Assembly: GCA_000433475.1 (NCBI GenBank)
Contig: HF993101.1
Coordinates: 1-64,000, forward strand
Length of the DNA: 64,000 nt
Direction: 5' to 3'
DNA from: Mycoplasma sp. CAG:956
GTDB lineage: Bacteria > Bacillota_I > Bacilli_A > RF39 > UBA660
This document shows, one piece after another, positions 25,636 to 34,288 of this stretch. The first letter of the stretch is position 1, and each line of letters opens with the position of its first letter. The translations under genes were made by a program, and so were the position numbers. The notes beneath the pieces are model-generated. The model had not been told where the DNA came from. It searched no databases and saw only the letters and a list, made by a program, of their open reading frames with translations.

Positions 25636-25842
25636 ATGTATTTATTAGATTTCTGGGAACAAAACTTACCAGAACAGTTAGGAGAGTTTTTTAACAAAGT
25701 TAAAACATTTATTGTTGATACCGGAATGACTATTTATGATAACATGGTATCAATTATGGGGGAGACTCCTGCTAAGATGACGATAATAGCGGGTGCTGTT
25801 ATTATTGTTTTAACAGTATTACTTAAGATAATTAATAGATAA
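25636..25842 (+). CDS. Small membrane protein
   Basis: A 68-residue protein with an amphipathic, aromatic N-terminal part (YLLDFWEQNLPEQLGEFF) and one C-terminal membrane helix (about residues 48-65, MTIIAGAVIIVLTVLLKII). ATG 25636 was preferred to a GTG 9 nt upstream because of ribosome-site spacing. It is divergent from the tRNA and ends exactly where the opposite-strand gene ends. Function unknown. Confidence 0.7.
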   Translation: MYLLDFWEQNLPEQLGEFFNKVKTFIVDTGMTIYDNMVSIMGETPAKMTIIAGAVIIVLTVLLKIINR

Positions 25843-26259
25843 TTAGTGCTTTTTTTTAATAGAATCTTTGTTTTTATTAACAAGGGTAGCATTTTCTAAT
25901 CTGTTTATAATAAACTTTAGCATATCATTTCTATATACATCAGGAATTTCTGGTACATTAATTATAGTTTTTAAAGAGCCGGTTAACAAGGCTTGTTTTT
26001 GTTTAATTAAATTAAGTTTGTTAAAATCAACATTAATTGGTAAGCCAAGTAAGATATTTTGATAAAATCCTTGATAAAAATTTAATTCTTCTTGAATACT
26101 TTCTTTTATTTTACCAATTTTATCTTTAATAACGATTGTATCTTTTCTAGATAAAATATTTCCTCTAGAAGCTTGATAAGTCTTAGCAAATAATTGATCA
26201 CAAACTTTTATTTTTTTTTGACATAATTCAGCATTTTCTTTTATAGTTTCTTCATTCAT
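25843..26259 (-). CDS. Unknown helical cytoplasmic protein
   Basis: A 138-residue Lys-rich protein, predicted mostly helical, without signal or membrane segment. A good ribosome site (AGAGGGATT) lies 6 nt before ATG on the minus strand, which supports real translation. No motif is recognised. It converges tail to tail, with no gap, on the small membrane protein gene. Confidence 0.75.
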   Translation of the reverse strand: MNEETIKENAELCQKKIKVCDQLFAKTYQASRGNILSRKDTIVIKDKIGKIKESIQEELNFYQGFYQNILLGLPINVDFNKLNLIKQKQALLTGSLKTIINVPEIPDVYRNDMLKFIINRLENATLVNKNKDSIKKKH

Positions 26260-26341
26260 AAATAATCCCTCTTCATGACTTTAGATTATACTAAAATGAT
26301 AAGGATAAGTCTAGTAAAATAAGCACTTTTTATCTTATAAG

Positions 26342-26476
26342 ATGAGTATTATGCAAAGAATTAATATAAATACAGTTGTTTATAATTATTTAGAATTAAA
26401 GGATTCTTTAGAAAATACAACTGATACTTTTATTTATTTAGGTAGTGTTTTACATTTATTAATGGAATTAAGATAA
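26342..26476 (+). CDS. Possible 44-residue ORF
   Basis: The ORF opens MSIMQRININTVVYNYLEL and runs to a TAA without a strong ribosome site. The composition is plausible for a protein, but with no recognisable family it may be part of the relic zone around it. Confidence 0.3.
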   Translation: MSIMQRININTVVYNYLELKDSLENTTDTFIYLGSVLHLLMELR

Positions 26477-26560
26477 ATGCTAGTAACTATAGGACTATTA
26501 CTTTTGGTTATTATAGTGTTTGAGTAACACTTAGTATAACTAGATATTTAAAAATAATCA

Positions 26561-26795
26561 TTATGTTTTTTTCGTAACCTGAAAGGTGATGGTCTTTGTA
26601 CCTGCCACTTTTATATCAGTTAACTTAACTGTTAATGTGTTTGTACCAGTATCAAAGTCTCTTCTTCGGCAGTTGTTTTTACATTGTTGGTATTAACAAC
26701 ACTAGCTTCGGAATTAATAAAAGTAAGTATTTCATTAATATTACCAGTTGCACTGACTGTATTTTTTAATTCTGTTTCTATAAAAATATAAGACT
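26561..26795 (-). pseudogene. Relic of a surface protein with bacterial Ig/cadherin-like domain
   Basis: On the minus strand the frame gives ELKNTVSATGNINEILTF and SEASVVNTNNVKTTAEEET. It then shifts by one base to TGTNTLTVKLTDIKVAGTKT and ITFQVTKKT before a stop. The composition and the ending resemble a beta-sandwich repeat of an exported protein. The start and most of the gene are gone. This fragment accounts for part of the 770-bp gene-poor stretch 26260-27032. Confidence 0.5.
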
Positions 26796-26911
26796 AATTT
26801 TTTCGTCTGTTCTTCTTATATATTTTATGATGAATAACCAAATAGGTTTTGAAAAAAAATCTTAAAAATAGTAAATAATTACAAAGGGGTTACTAAAAGT
26901 GAATAAATATC

Positions 26912-27032
26912 GATAAGATTTAAAAAAATAATAAAAAAGTTAAATGTCGCTTTAAAAGAGACCAATTTTAATCCTAAATATGGTATAGTTGATTTAGCAA
27001 GAAAAATTGAAATTAGCAAGGAGCATTTTTAA
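26912..27032 (+). pseudogene. Gene tail immediately before addB
   Basis: An open frame without a start codon encodes FKKIIKKLNVALKETNFNP then KYGIVDLARKIEISKEHF. Its TAA touches the ATG of addB, and the addB ribosome site (AAGGAG) lies inside it. It looks like a real protein C-terminus, but I do not recognise the family; between it and the fragment at 26561-26795 I see nothing further. Confidence 0.35.
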
Positions 27033-29363
27033 ATGATAGATAAATTACAAAATTATGATACGGTTATAACTACAAATAATATCAAAAAAATTATTCTAAA
27101 AACATTGAGTCAAGAAAAGAAATTACTTAACTTGAAGTTTTATACTTTAGAAGAGTTTAAAAATAATTACTATGGGATTCCTACTAAGGAAGCTTTATAT
27201 TTCTTAATGAAACATTATAATTATGGTTATGATATTGCTTTAGAATATTTGAGTAATATTTTTTATGATACTCCTGAGTTAAAAGAATTAAAGAATGTTT
27301 TAGATAGTAATAATTTAATTACTTATAACCATTATTTTAAAAAGAGTCTTAAAAGAGTAGTAACTATTGGTATTAGTTTAGATGATGCCTTAGTTAAAGA
27401 ATTAGAATTCTATCATTTAGTAAATTTAAGTTTTAATACTGAAAATTTTTTTTCACATCAAGTAGTTAGTTATGAAACTAGTAGCGAAGAAGTAGTAAGT
27501 ACGGCAGTTAAAATAAGAAATTTATTAAAAAAGAAAGTTAGTCTTAATGATATTTATTTAGTTAATGTTGATAATACTTACTTTAATGAATTAGATAGGA
27601 CCTTTAAAAACTTTAATATTCCTCTTAATCTTTATGAAACAAGAAATATTGGTAATACAAAAATAATTCAAGAATTTTTAAGAATTTTAAAAGAGACTTT
27701 AAATGTAAGTGAAGCCCTAGAATGTATTTTAGATGATGATATTAAGGAAAAGATAGTTAATTTATTTAATAGTTATACTTTTGATTACCAAATAGATAAT
27801 ACTTTTTTAGAAATGGTTACTTGCGATATAAAGAAGATTAATATTAGTTTACCTAAGTATGATAAGGCAGTTAATTTAATTAATATTAGTGATATGTTAC
27901 TTCCTGATAAATATTATTTTGTCTTAAATTTTAATCAAGGTATAGTGCCAAGGATATATCATGATGATAAATTAATTAAAGATAAAATGCGTAAGAGCTT
28001 GGGACTTGCTACATCACTAGATTTATTAAAAAGGGAAAAACAAGAAGTAAAGATTAGACTTTTAAGTAATCCTAATGTTTATATAAGTTATAAAGAAAAA
28101 GATAACTATAGTACTTATTATCCTAGTCCTTTAATTAGTGATTTAGGTTTAGATGTAGTAATTGAAGAAGTTAATCCTTATAATTATTCGCATCTTTATA
28201 ATAAAATTAATTTAGGAACATTCTTAGATAGATATTTAAAATATAATGAAAGGAATGATTATTTAAAAGATTTAATGACCAGTTATCCAGATATTAATTA
28301 TAATACTTACGATAATCGTTATATAAAAGTTGAATTTGATGATTTATATAAGTATTTAAATGGGAAGAGTAATCTTTCTTATTCGGCGATGAATAATTAT
28401 TATTTATGTGCTTTTCGTTTTTATATTGCTAATATTTTGAAGTTAGACCCTTTTGTTGATACTTTTGCAGCTTTTTTAGGTTCTTTATTTCATGATTGTT
28501 TAAGCAAAATGTATAATGAAGGCTTTGATTTAAGAACGGAATATGATAAGTATTTGGAAAAAAGAGAACTAACTAATAAAGAAAAATTTTACGTAGATAA
28601 TTTGTATACAACCTTAGAGTTTATTATTAAGACGATAAGAGAACAAGAAAGCAAATCTATGTATGATAAGACTTTGACTGAGACGAGATTGAATTTAAGA
28701 AAAGAAGGTAAGATTACCATTAATTTCTTGGGATTTGTTGATAAGATTAAGTATTTAGAAGATAACGATGGTAAGTATTTAGTGGCTATTATCGATTATA
28801 AGACGGGGTATGTACCAACTACTTTAGATAATATTAACTATGGGTTACATTTGCAATTGCCAGTTTATATTTATTTAACCAAGAGAGGTCTACATAAAGA
28901 TATTAAGATTACGGGCTTTTATTTACAAAAGATATTAAATGGGAAAACAGTAGATTCTGATTCTTTCGAAGAAGATAGTAAGAAAGCTTTAAAGCTTGAT
29001 GGATATTCAATTGACAGCGAAGAGGAATTGATTAAATTTGATAGAACCTATGCAAAAAGTGATGTCATTAAAGGTATGGCAACAACTAGTAAGGGGTTTT
29101 CACATTATGCTAAGTTGTTTAATGATAGTGATATTGCGAAAATTGATAGAATAGTTGACGAAAGGATTAATGAGGTAGTGGAGGCAATTTGGAAAGGTGA
29201 TTTTCCCATTAATCCCAAACGAGTTAAGGGTGAACTTATTGGTTGTGAATTTTGTAAATATAAAGAAATTTGTTATCGAAGGGAAGAAGATATTGTTGAT
29301 TTAGAATATAAAACCAGAGAGGATATTTTAGGAGATGATTTAAATGCCAAAGTGGACGAGTGA
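27033..29363 (+). CDS. addB: ATP-dependent nuclease subunit AddB
   Basis: A 776-residue protein, shorter than Bacillus AddB (~1160) because the N-terminal helicase-like part is reduced and has no Walker A. The C-terminal RecB-type nuclease carries AIIDYKTG (Asp588, Lys590). The iron-sulfur staple is made by Cys459 (YYLCAFRF) and the C-terminal GCEFCKYKEIC (Cys738, Cys741, Cys747). With AddA it resects double-strand breaks and loads RecA. The stop is TGA, the only UGA stop in the window, and lies inside the first codons of addA, with which it overlaps by 20 nt, so translation is coupled. Confidence 0.93.
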   Translation: MIDKLQNYDTVITTNNIKKIILKTLSQEKKLLNLKFYTLEEFKNNYYGIPTKEALYFLMKHYNYGYDIALEYLSNIFYDTPELKELKNVLDSNNLITYNHYFKKSLKRVVTIGISLDDALVKELEFYHLVNLSFNTENFFSHQVVSYETSSEEVVSTAVKIRNLLKKKVSLNDIYLVNVDNTYFNELDRTFKNFNIPLNLYETRNIGNTKIIQEFLRILKETLNVSEALECILDDDIKEKIVNLFNSYTFDYQIDNTFLEMVTCDIKKINISLPKYDKAVNLINISDMLLPDKYYFVLNFNQGIVPRIYHDDKLIKDKMRKSLGLATSLDLLKREKQEVKIRLLSNPNVYISYKEKDNYSTYYPSPLISDLGLDVVIEEVNPYNYSHLYNKINLGTFLDRYLKYNERNDYLKDLMTSYPDINYNTYDNRYIKVEFDDLYKYLNGKSNLSYSAMNNYYLCAFRFYIANILKLDPFVDTFAAFLGSLFHDCLSKMYNEGFDLRTEYDKYLEKRELTNKEKFYVDNLYTTLEFIIKTIREQESKSMYDKTLTETRLNLRKEGKITINFLGFVDKIKYLEDNDGKYLVAIIDYKTGYVPTTLDNINYGLHLQLPVYIYLTKRGLHKDIKITGFYLQKILNGKTVDSDSFEEDSKKALKLDGYSIDSEEELIKFDRTYAKSDVIKGMATTSKGFSHYAKLFNDSDIAKIDRIVDERINEVVEAIWKGDFPINPKRVKGELIGCEFCKYKEICYRREEDIVDLEYKTREDILGDDLNAKVDE

Positions 29364-32300
29364 GCAACAAGATGCTATCTATAAAAAAGGGACGAACATA
29401 ATTGTTTCAGCAGGAGCTGGTTCTGGTAAGACAGCTGTTTTATCTGAACGTGTGTTGGAACATGTTAAATCGGGTATTAGTATTGATGATTTACTGGTTT
29501 TAACGTTTACTAATGCGGCTGCTGCGGAAATGAAAGATAGAATTCGTAGTAAAATAAGAAAAGTTCCAGAATTAAAAGAAGAGTTAGATAAAGTAGATTT
29601 AGCTTATATTACAACTTTTGACTCTTTTGCTTTATCTTTAGTTAAAAAATATAGTTATTTAATGAATATTTCTAAGAATATAAATATTATTGATGCTAGT
29701 ATTATGACTTTAAAAAAAGAAGAAGAGTTAAATAATATTTTTGAAGAATTATATCAAGAAAGAAATCCTTCGTTTTTAAAGTTGATTAGTGATTTTACAG
29801 TTAAAGATGATAAAGAAATATTTAATGCTGTTTTAGGTTTATATGCTAAACTTGATAATCGTTATGATAAAGATACTATTTTAAATAGTTATCTTGATAG
29901 TTATTATAGTGATGATAATATAAGCAAATTAGTTAATGATTATATGGCTTTAATAAAGATGCGTTTAGAAGTCTTAAATAATACTGTTGATAATTTATAT
30001 CATTATACTGATGATACTTTTCAAGGTAAAATGGAAGAGGTTATTAGACCTTTAATAAGTGCGGTTGATTATTTAGACATTAAAAGGTTATGTGTCATTA
30101 AGTTACCAGTTTTAAGAGGAGCTGATGAAGTAATCAAAAAAATTAAAGATGAAGTTAAATCGATAGTTGATGAAATAGGAGATTTAACTAAGTATAATTC
30201 GCTTGATGAAATTAAAGAAAGCCTATATTTAACAAAAGATTATGTAGAGATTATTATTGCTATTATTCAAAAATTAGGTAAACGTTTAGATAAATTTAAA
30301 AAAGATAATAATGCCTATGATTTTATTGATATTGCGAAAATGGCTATTAATATTTTAAAGAATAACGATGCCGTTCGTTGTGAGATGAAATATAAGTATA
30401 AAGAAATTTTAATTGATGAGTATCAGGATACTAATGATATTCAAGATATCTTTATTTCTTTAATTGAAAATAACAATGTTTATATGGTTGGAGATATTAA
30501 ACAATCTATTTATCGTTTTCGTAATGCTAATCCTTTATTGTTTAAAAGTAAGTATGAAGCTTATCAAAATAATGATGGTGGTTTAAAAATTGATTTAAAT
30601 AAAAATTTTAGAAGTCGCAGTGAAGTTTTAAATAATATTAATATGATGTTTAATTTATTTATGGATAATTTTATTGGTGGTGCCGATTATATCCAGTCGC
30701 ATCAAATGGTTTTTGGACTTACTCCTTATAATGATGTTAATAAAGAAAATTATAATATGGATGTTTTAAATTATACTTATGATAAAGACTCAAAATTTAC
30801 TAAAGAAGAAATTGAAATTTTTACAGTAGCTCGTGATATTAAAGAAAAAATAGCTAATGGTTATGAAATGATGGATAAGGAAACGATGCAAAGAAGACCA
30901 GTTAATTATGGTGATTTTGTTATTTTAATGGATCGTTCCAGTAGTTTTAATTTATACAAGAAAATATTTGAATATTTAAATATTCCTATAACTATTTATC
31001 GTGATAAGACAATTAGTGATTCGGTAGATATCTCAATTATAAAAAATATTTACAATTTGTTAGTTTTAATTAAAAGAAGAGATTTTGGAACGATGTTTTC
31101 TTATTCATTTATGGCGGTTGCCCGTAGTTATCTTTTTAATATGAGTGATAAAGATATTTTAAAAGTTATTAGTAATAGGTCGTATGCTGAAACAGAAATT
31201 TATGCTATTTTATATGAATTAGCTAAGGAACTTGATAATATGCCAAATAATGAAGTATTTCGTTTAATTATTGAGAAATTTAAATTCCAAGAAGCATTTA
31301 TTACGACTGGAGATGTTAAAGAACATTTAGTGACGATTGATTCAATAAGTAAAATTGCTGATAATGCCACTAATTTTGGTTATAGTCCATATGAATTTTT
31401 AGATTATCTAAATATGGTTTATGAAGAAGGGTTAGATATTAAACTATCTTTAAACAAAGAGGCTTCTAATTCAGTTAAAATTATGACTATTCATGCTTCG
31501 AAGGGTTTAGAATATCCAGTCTGTTATTTTACTGGTTTATTTAAGAAGTTTAATATTGATGATTTAAAAAGTAAATTTTATTATGATAATACTTTAGGAT
31601 TTATAACTCCTTATGTAAAAAATGGTATTCATAGTACAGTTGTTAAACTGATGTTAAAGAATAAGTATATTTTAGAAGAGATAAGTGAAAGATTGAGATT
31701 ATTTTATGTGGCTTTAACTAGAGCTCGTGAGAAGATGATTATTGTTGGGGAGTTTGATAAGAATGAACTGGCTTATAAAGTCGAAGGCGTAGTAGATAGA
31801 GAAACCAGAAGTAGTTATCGTAAGTTTACTGATATGTTAAATTCAATTTATGATTATTTAAAACCTTATATAAAAGATATTGATATTGACTCTTTGGGAC
31901 TTACTAAAGATTATAATTTATCAGTAAAAAAAGATTTAGAAACCTTAAAATCTGAAAAGGGTGGGATTATCGCTGTAGATGAGTATATTCCGGATAGTAA
32001 AAAAATAGAAAATAGTCATTTTTCCAAAGTTACTAGTACTTTAAGAAGTAAAGAAGAACAAAAAAATATTGACTTTGGGTTACGTATGCATTACTTATTT
32101 GAAATAACTGATTTTAGTAATCCTGATTATAAAGATTTTAATGCTTTTGAAGTTAATTGTATAGAAAAATTTATTAATACTGGCATTTTAAATGATAGTA
32201 AAGAAATTTATAAAGAATATGAATTTATTTATAATAATAGTGATAGAGAGAATCATGGCATTATTGATTTACTAATTATTAAGAGGGATAAGGCCATTAT

Positions 32301-32451
32301 TGTTGATTATAAGTTAAAACATACTACTGATGTTGCTTATTTAGAGCAGTTAAAGGGGTATAAAAATTATATTTTAGAAATGACTAATTTACCAGTTTTT
32401 TGTTATTTATATTCAATTATGGATAGTAATTTAGTTGATTTAAATATTTAA
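29344..32451 (+). CDS. addA: ATP-dependent helicase/nuclease subunit AddA
   Basis: A 1035-residue UvrD-type helicase with RecB-type nuclease. Landmarks are the Walker A SAGAGSGKTA (residues 22-31), LTFTNAAAAEMKDRI, Walker B LIDEYQDTN (Asp358-Glu359), GDIKQSIYRFR, the helicase motif IMTIHASKGLEYPV and LFYVALTRAREKM. The C-terminal nuclease has GIIDLLI and IVDYK. It is somewhat shorter than the Bacillus protein (~1230). It forms AddAB with the upstream gene for homologous recombination. The start codon lies within the end of addB, preceded by GGAGATGATTTAA. Confidence 0.96.
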   Translation: MPKWTSEQQDAIYKKGTNIIVSAGAGSGKTAVLSERVLEHVKSGISIDDLLVLTFTNAAAAEMKDRIRSKIRKVPELKEELDKVDLAYITTFDSFALSLVKKYSYLMNISKNINIIDASIMTLKKEEELNNIFEELYQERNPSFLKLISDFTVKDDKEIFNAVLGLYAKLDNRYDKDTILNSYLDSYYSDDNISKLVNDYMALIKMRLEVLNNTVDNLYHYTDDTFQGKMEEVIRPLISAVDYLDIKRLCVIKLPVLRGADEVIKKIKDEVKSIVDEIGDLTKYNSLDEIKESLYLTKDYVEIIIAIIQKLGKRLDKFKKDNNAYDFIDIAKMAINILKNNDAVRCEMKYKYKEILIDEYQDTNDIQDIFISLIENNNVYMVGDIKQSIYRFRNANPLLFKSKYEAYQNNDGGLKIDLNKNFRSRSEVLNNINMMFNLFMDNFIGGADYIQSHQMVFGLTPYNDVNKENYNMDVLNYTYDKDSKFTKEEIEIFTVARDIKEKIANGYEMMDKETMQRRPVNYGDFVILMDRSSSFNLYKKIFEYLNIPITIYRDKTISDSVDISIIKNIYNLLVLIKRRDFGTMFSYSFMAVARSYLFNMSDKDILKVISNRSYAETEIYAILYELAKELDNMPNNEVFRLIIEKFKFQEAFITTGDVKEHLVTIDSISKIADNATNFGYSPYEFLDYLNMVYEEGLDIKLSLNKEASNSVKIMTIHASKGLEYPVCYFTGLFKKFNIDDLKSKFYYDNTLGFITPYVKNGIHSTVVKLMLKNKYILEEISERLRLFYVALTRAREKMIIVGEFDKNELAYKVEGVVDRETRSSYRKFTDMLNSIYDYLKPYIKDIDIDSLGLTKDYNLSVKKDLETLKSEKGGIIAVDEYIPDSKKIENSHFSKVTSTLRSKEEQKNIDFGLRMHYLFEITDFSNPDYKDFNAFEVNCIEKFINTGILNDSKEIYKEYEFIYNNSDRENHGIIDLLIIKRDKAIIVDYKLKHTTDVAYLEQLKGYKNYILEMTNLPVFCYLYSIMDSNLVDLNI

Positions 32452-32480
32452 TTAGAGGTGAAAAACTTCTAATTTTTTTT
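32450..32480 (+). terminator. Terminator of addBA
   Basis: The stem ATTAGAGGT / AACTTCTAAT around GAAA is followed by eight T. Confidence 0.8.
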
Positions 32481-32510
32481 AGATTGGAATTTTAAAAAAA
32501 TTTGCACAAT

Positions 32511-32538
32511 AAAAAAGTCCAGAATTAACTAGACTTTT
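32511..32538 (-). terminator. Terminator of pyk
   Basis: On the minus strand, AAGTCTAG / CTGGACTT with loop TTAATT is followed by a T-tract. Confidence 0.8.
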
Positions 32539-32552
32539 CATTAAGTTTAAAA

Positions 32553-33956
32553 TTAAATTTCTTCAATTTTTAAGAAGTTAGTATGAGCATCACTAGGAGT
32601 TGAACCTACAACACAAACTAAATCTTTGTATTTTAGATTTAACATATCTTTAGCAGCCTTAATGCTTTCATCTACTAAGGTATCAGTATCTTTAGCAGCA
32701 TTACCAACAACTTTAGTATAAACACCCCATTTAAGAGCAAGCATACGAGCCATTTTTTCGTTTTCAACAGTAGCGATAATATAAGCATTTGGTCTTAGGC
32801 AAGATACATCTAAAGCAGTTTTACCTTCTTTAGTTGATACAACGATAGCCTTAACAGGTAATTCTAAAGTAGCATCAACAGCACATTTACAAATGGCATT
32901 GTGAATATCAGTACCTCTTAATTTGTAATCAGCAAGATTGTATTTAGTGATTTGTTCTGCATTAATAGCAATCTTAGCCATATATTGTATAGTTTCAACT
33001 GGATATTTACCCATAGTAGTTTCATCACTAGTCATAATAGCATCGCAACCAGCAAGTACAGCATTAGAAACATCAGTAACTTCTGCATTTGTTGGACGAA
33101 TGTTTTCTTTCATAGATGTCATCATTTGTGTAGCCATAATAACACCTTTACCATTCTTATGACACATATCAATCATTCTTTGTTGATATAATGGTAAGTT
33201 TTCTAAACCAGTTTCGATACCTAAATCGCCACGAGCAACCATAATGTAATCAGAGGCATCAACGATTTCTTGTAGGTTATCGATAGCATATTGAGTTTCT
33301 ACTTTAGAAATAATGATCATATCTTCACGATGAAATTCTTTACATAGATCTCTAACAGCTTTAACATCATCAGCAGTGTTTACGAATGATACAGCAATGT
33401 AGTCACCGTCATGTTCACAAGCATATTTAATATCTTCTCTATCAGCATCAGAGATAAATGGAACATTAAGTTTAACACCTGGAATACAAACACCACGACG
33501 TGATTTAATAGTACCACCATTAATGATTTCACAAGTAAGACCATCTTCTTCTTTAGATACAACAACTAATTTATAGAAACCATCATCTAATAGAATAGCT
33601 TGTCCTACTTCTAAATCTTTAAGGATTCCTTTATAGTTGAAAGAAATTCTCTCGGCATTACCTAAAACATCTTCTTCAACAATACGAATTGTTTTACCTT
33701 TTACAAGTTCAATGTAATCACCATCAAATGCACAAGTTCTTAAATCTGGACCCTTAGTATCAAATAGAATACCAATATTAGCTCCCATTTCTTCATTAGC
33801 ACGTTTGATTAATGATAAGTCTAATTCTCTTTCTTCTAAAGTTGCATGTGAGAAATTGATACGTGCAACATTCATACCAGCCTCTACAATACCTTTGAAA
33901 TTTTCCCAAATTTGTGTAGATGGACCGATACTACAAATAATTTTTGTTTTTTTCAT
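32553..33956 (-). CDS. pyk: Pyruvate kinase
   Basis: A 467-residue enzyme starting at ATG 33956 (MKKTKIICSIGPS, the family's usual first strand) after an AAAGGAAG site. Signatures include GMNVARINFSHAT, FDTKGPDLRT, the active-site strand IISKVETQYAIDN, MVARGDLGIE and MATQMMTSM. It has no extra C-terminal PEP-utiliser domain, unlike some Bacilli. It transfers phosphate from phosphoenolpyruvate to ADP, the last ATP-forming step of glycolysis, and fits acetate production via AckA. Codon use is more conservative than in its neighbours, as expected for a highly expressed gene. Confidence 0.97.
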   Translation of the reverse strand: MKKTKIICSIGPSTQIWENFKGIVEAGMNVARINFSHATLEERELDLSLIKRANEEMGANIGILFDTKGPDLRTCAFDGDYIELVKGKTIRIVEEDVLGNAERISFNYKGILKDLEVGQAILLDDGFYKLVVVSKEEDGLTCEIINGGTIKSRRGVCIPGVKLNVPFISDADREDIKYACEHDGDYIAVSFVNTADDVKAVRDLCKEFHREDMIIISKVETQYAIDNLQEIVDASDYIMVARGDLGIETGLENLPLYQQRMIDMCHKNGKGVIMATQMMTSMKENIRPTNAEVTDVSNAVLAGCDAIMTSDETTMGKYPVETIQYMAKIAINAEQITKYNLADYKLRGTDIHNAICKCAVDATLELPVKAIVVSTKEGKTALDVSCLRPNAYIIATVENEKMARMLALKWGVYTKVVGNAAKDTDTLVDESIKAAKDMLNLKYKDLVCVVGSTPSDAHTNFLKIEEI

Positions 33957-33982
33957 TTTATTTAACTTCCTTTCGCTAGTTA

Positions 33983-34011
33983 ATATTACCATAAATAGGG
34001 TGTTTTGTAAA
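33983..34011 (-). promoter_or_regulatory. Promoter of pyk
   Basis: On the minus strand, TTTACA and TAATAT are separated by exactly 17 bp, just upstream of the pyk leader. Confidence 0.7.
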
Positions 34012-34288
34012 TTAGGTTTTTATTAATTTTGTAAGCTTTTCTATTGGTATTAATTAAAATATTAAATTCTTTTTTATATAATAGAAAGTTATATAAATTT
34101 TAGTTATTAATATAATTAATTTTAGTTTGGCAAGTTAAGACTATAAGTTTATATTTAAGTTTTTAATGGATGATGATTTTTAAAGTTAGATACTAAAAAA
34201 TAAAGAAACTTTTTTTATTAGTATTATATTTATTCTTTTTAAACTAATTAATTTATGATAGAATTAAATAGAATAGGATAGAGTTATT
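34012..34288. other. AT-rich intergenic region ahead of the T7SS locus
   Basis: No gene is visible in about 280 bp. A TAGAAT at 34259-34264, 25 nt before essC, could be a -10 element but has only a poor -35 (TTTTTA). The stretch is nearly pure A/T with no repeat or hairpin that stands out. Confidence 0.4.

Noticed and set aside
32938..33191. Plus-strand reading frames opposite pyk, and similar frames opposite essC, the effectors and ackA-region genes
   Set aside because: They are shadows of well-supported genes on the other strand, without ribosome sites or plausible protein sequence.
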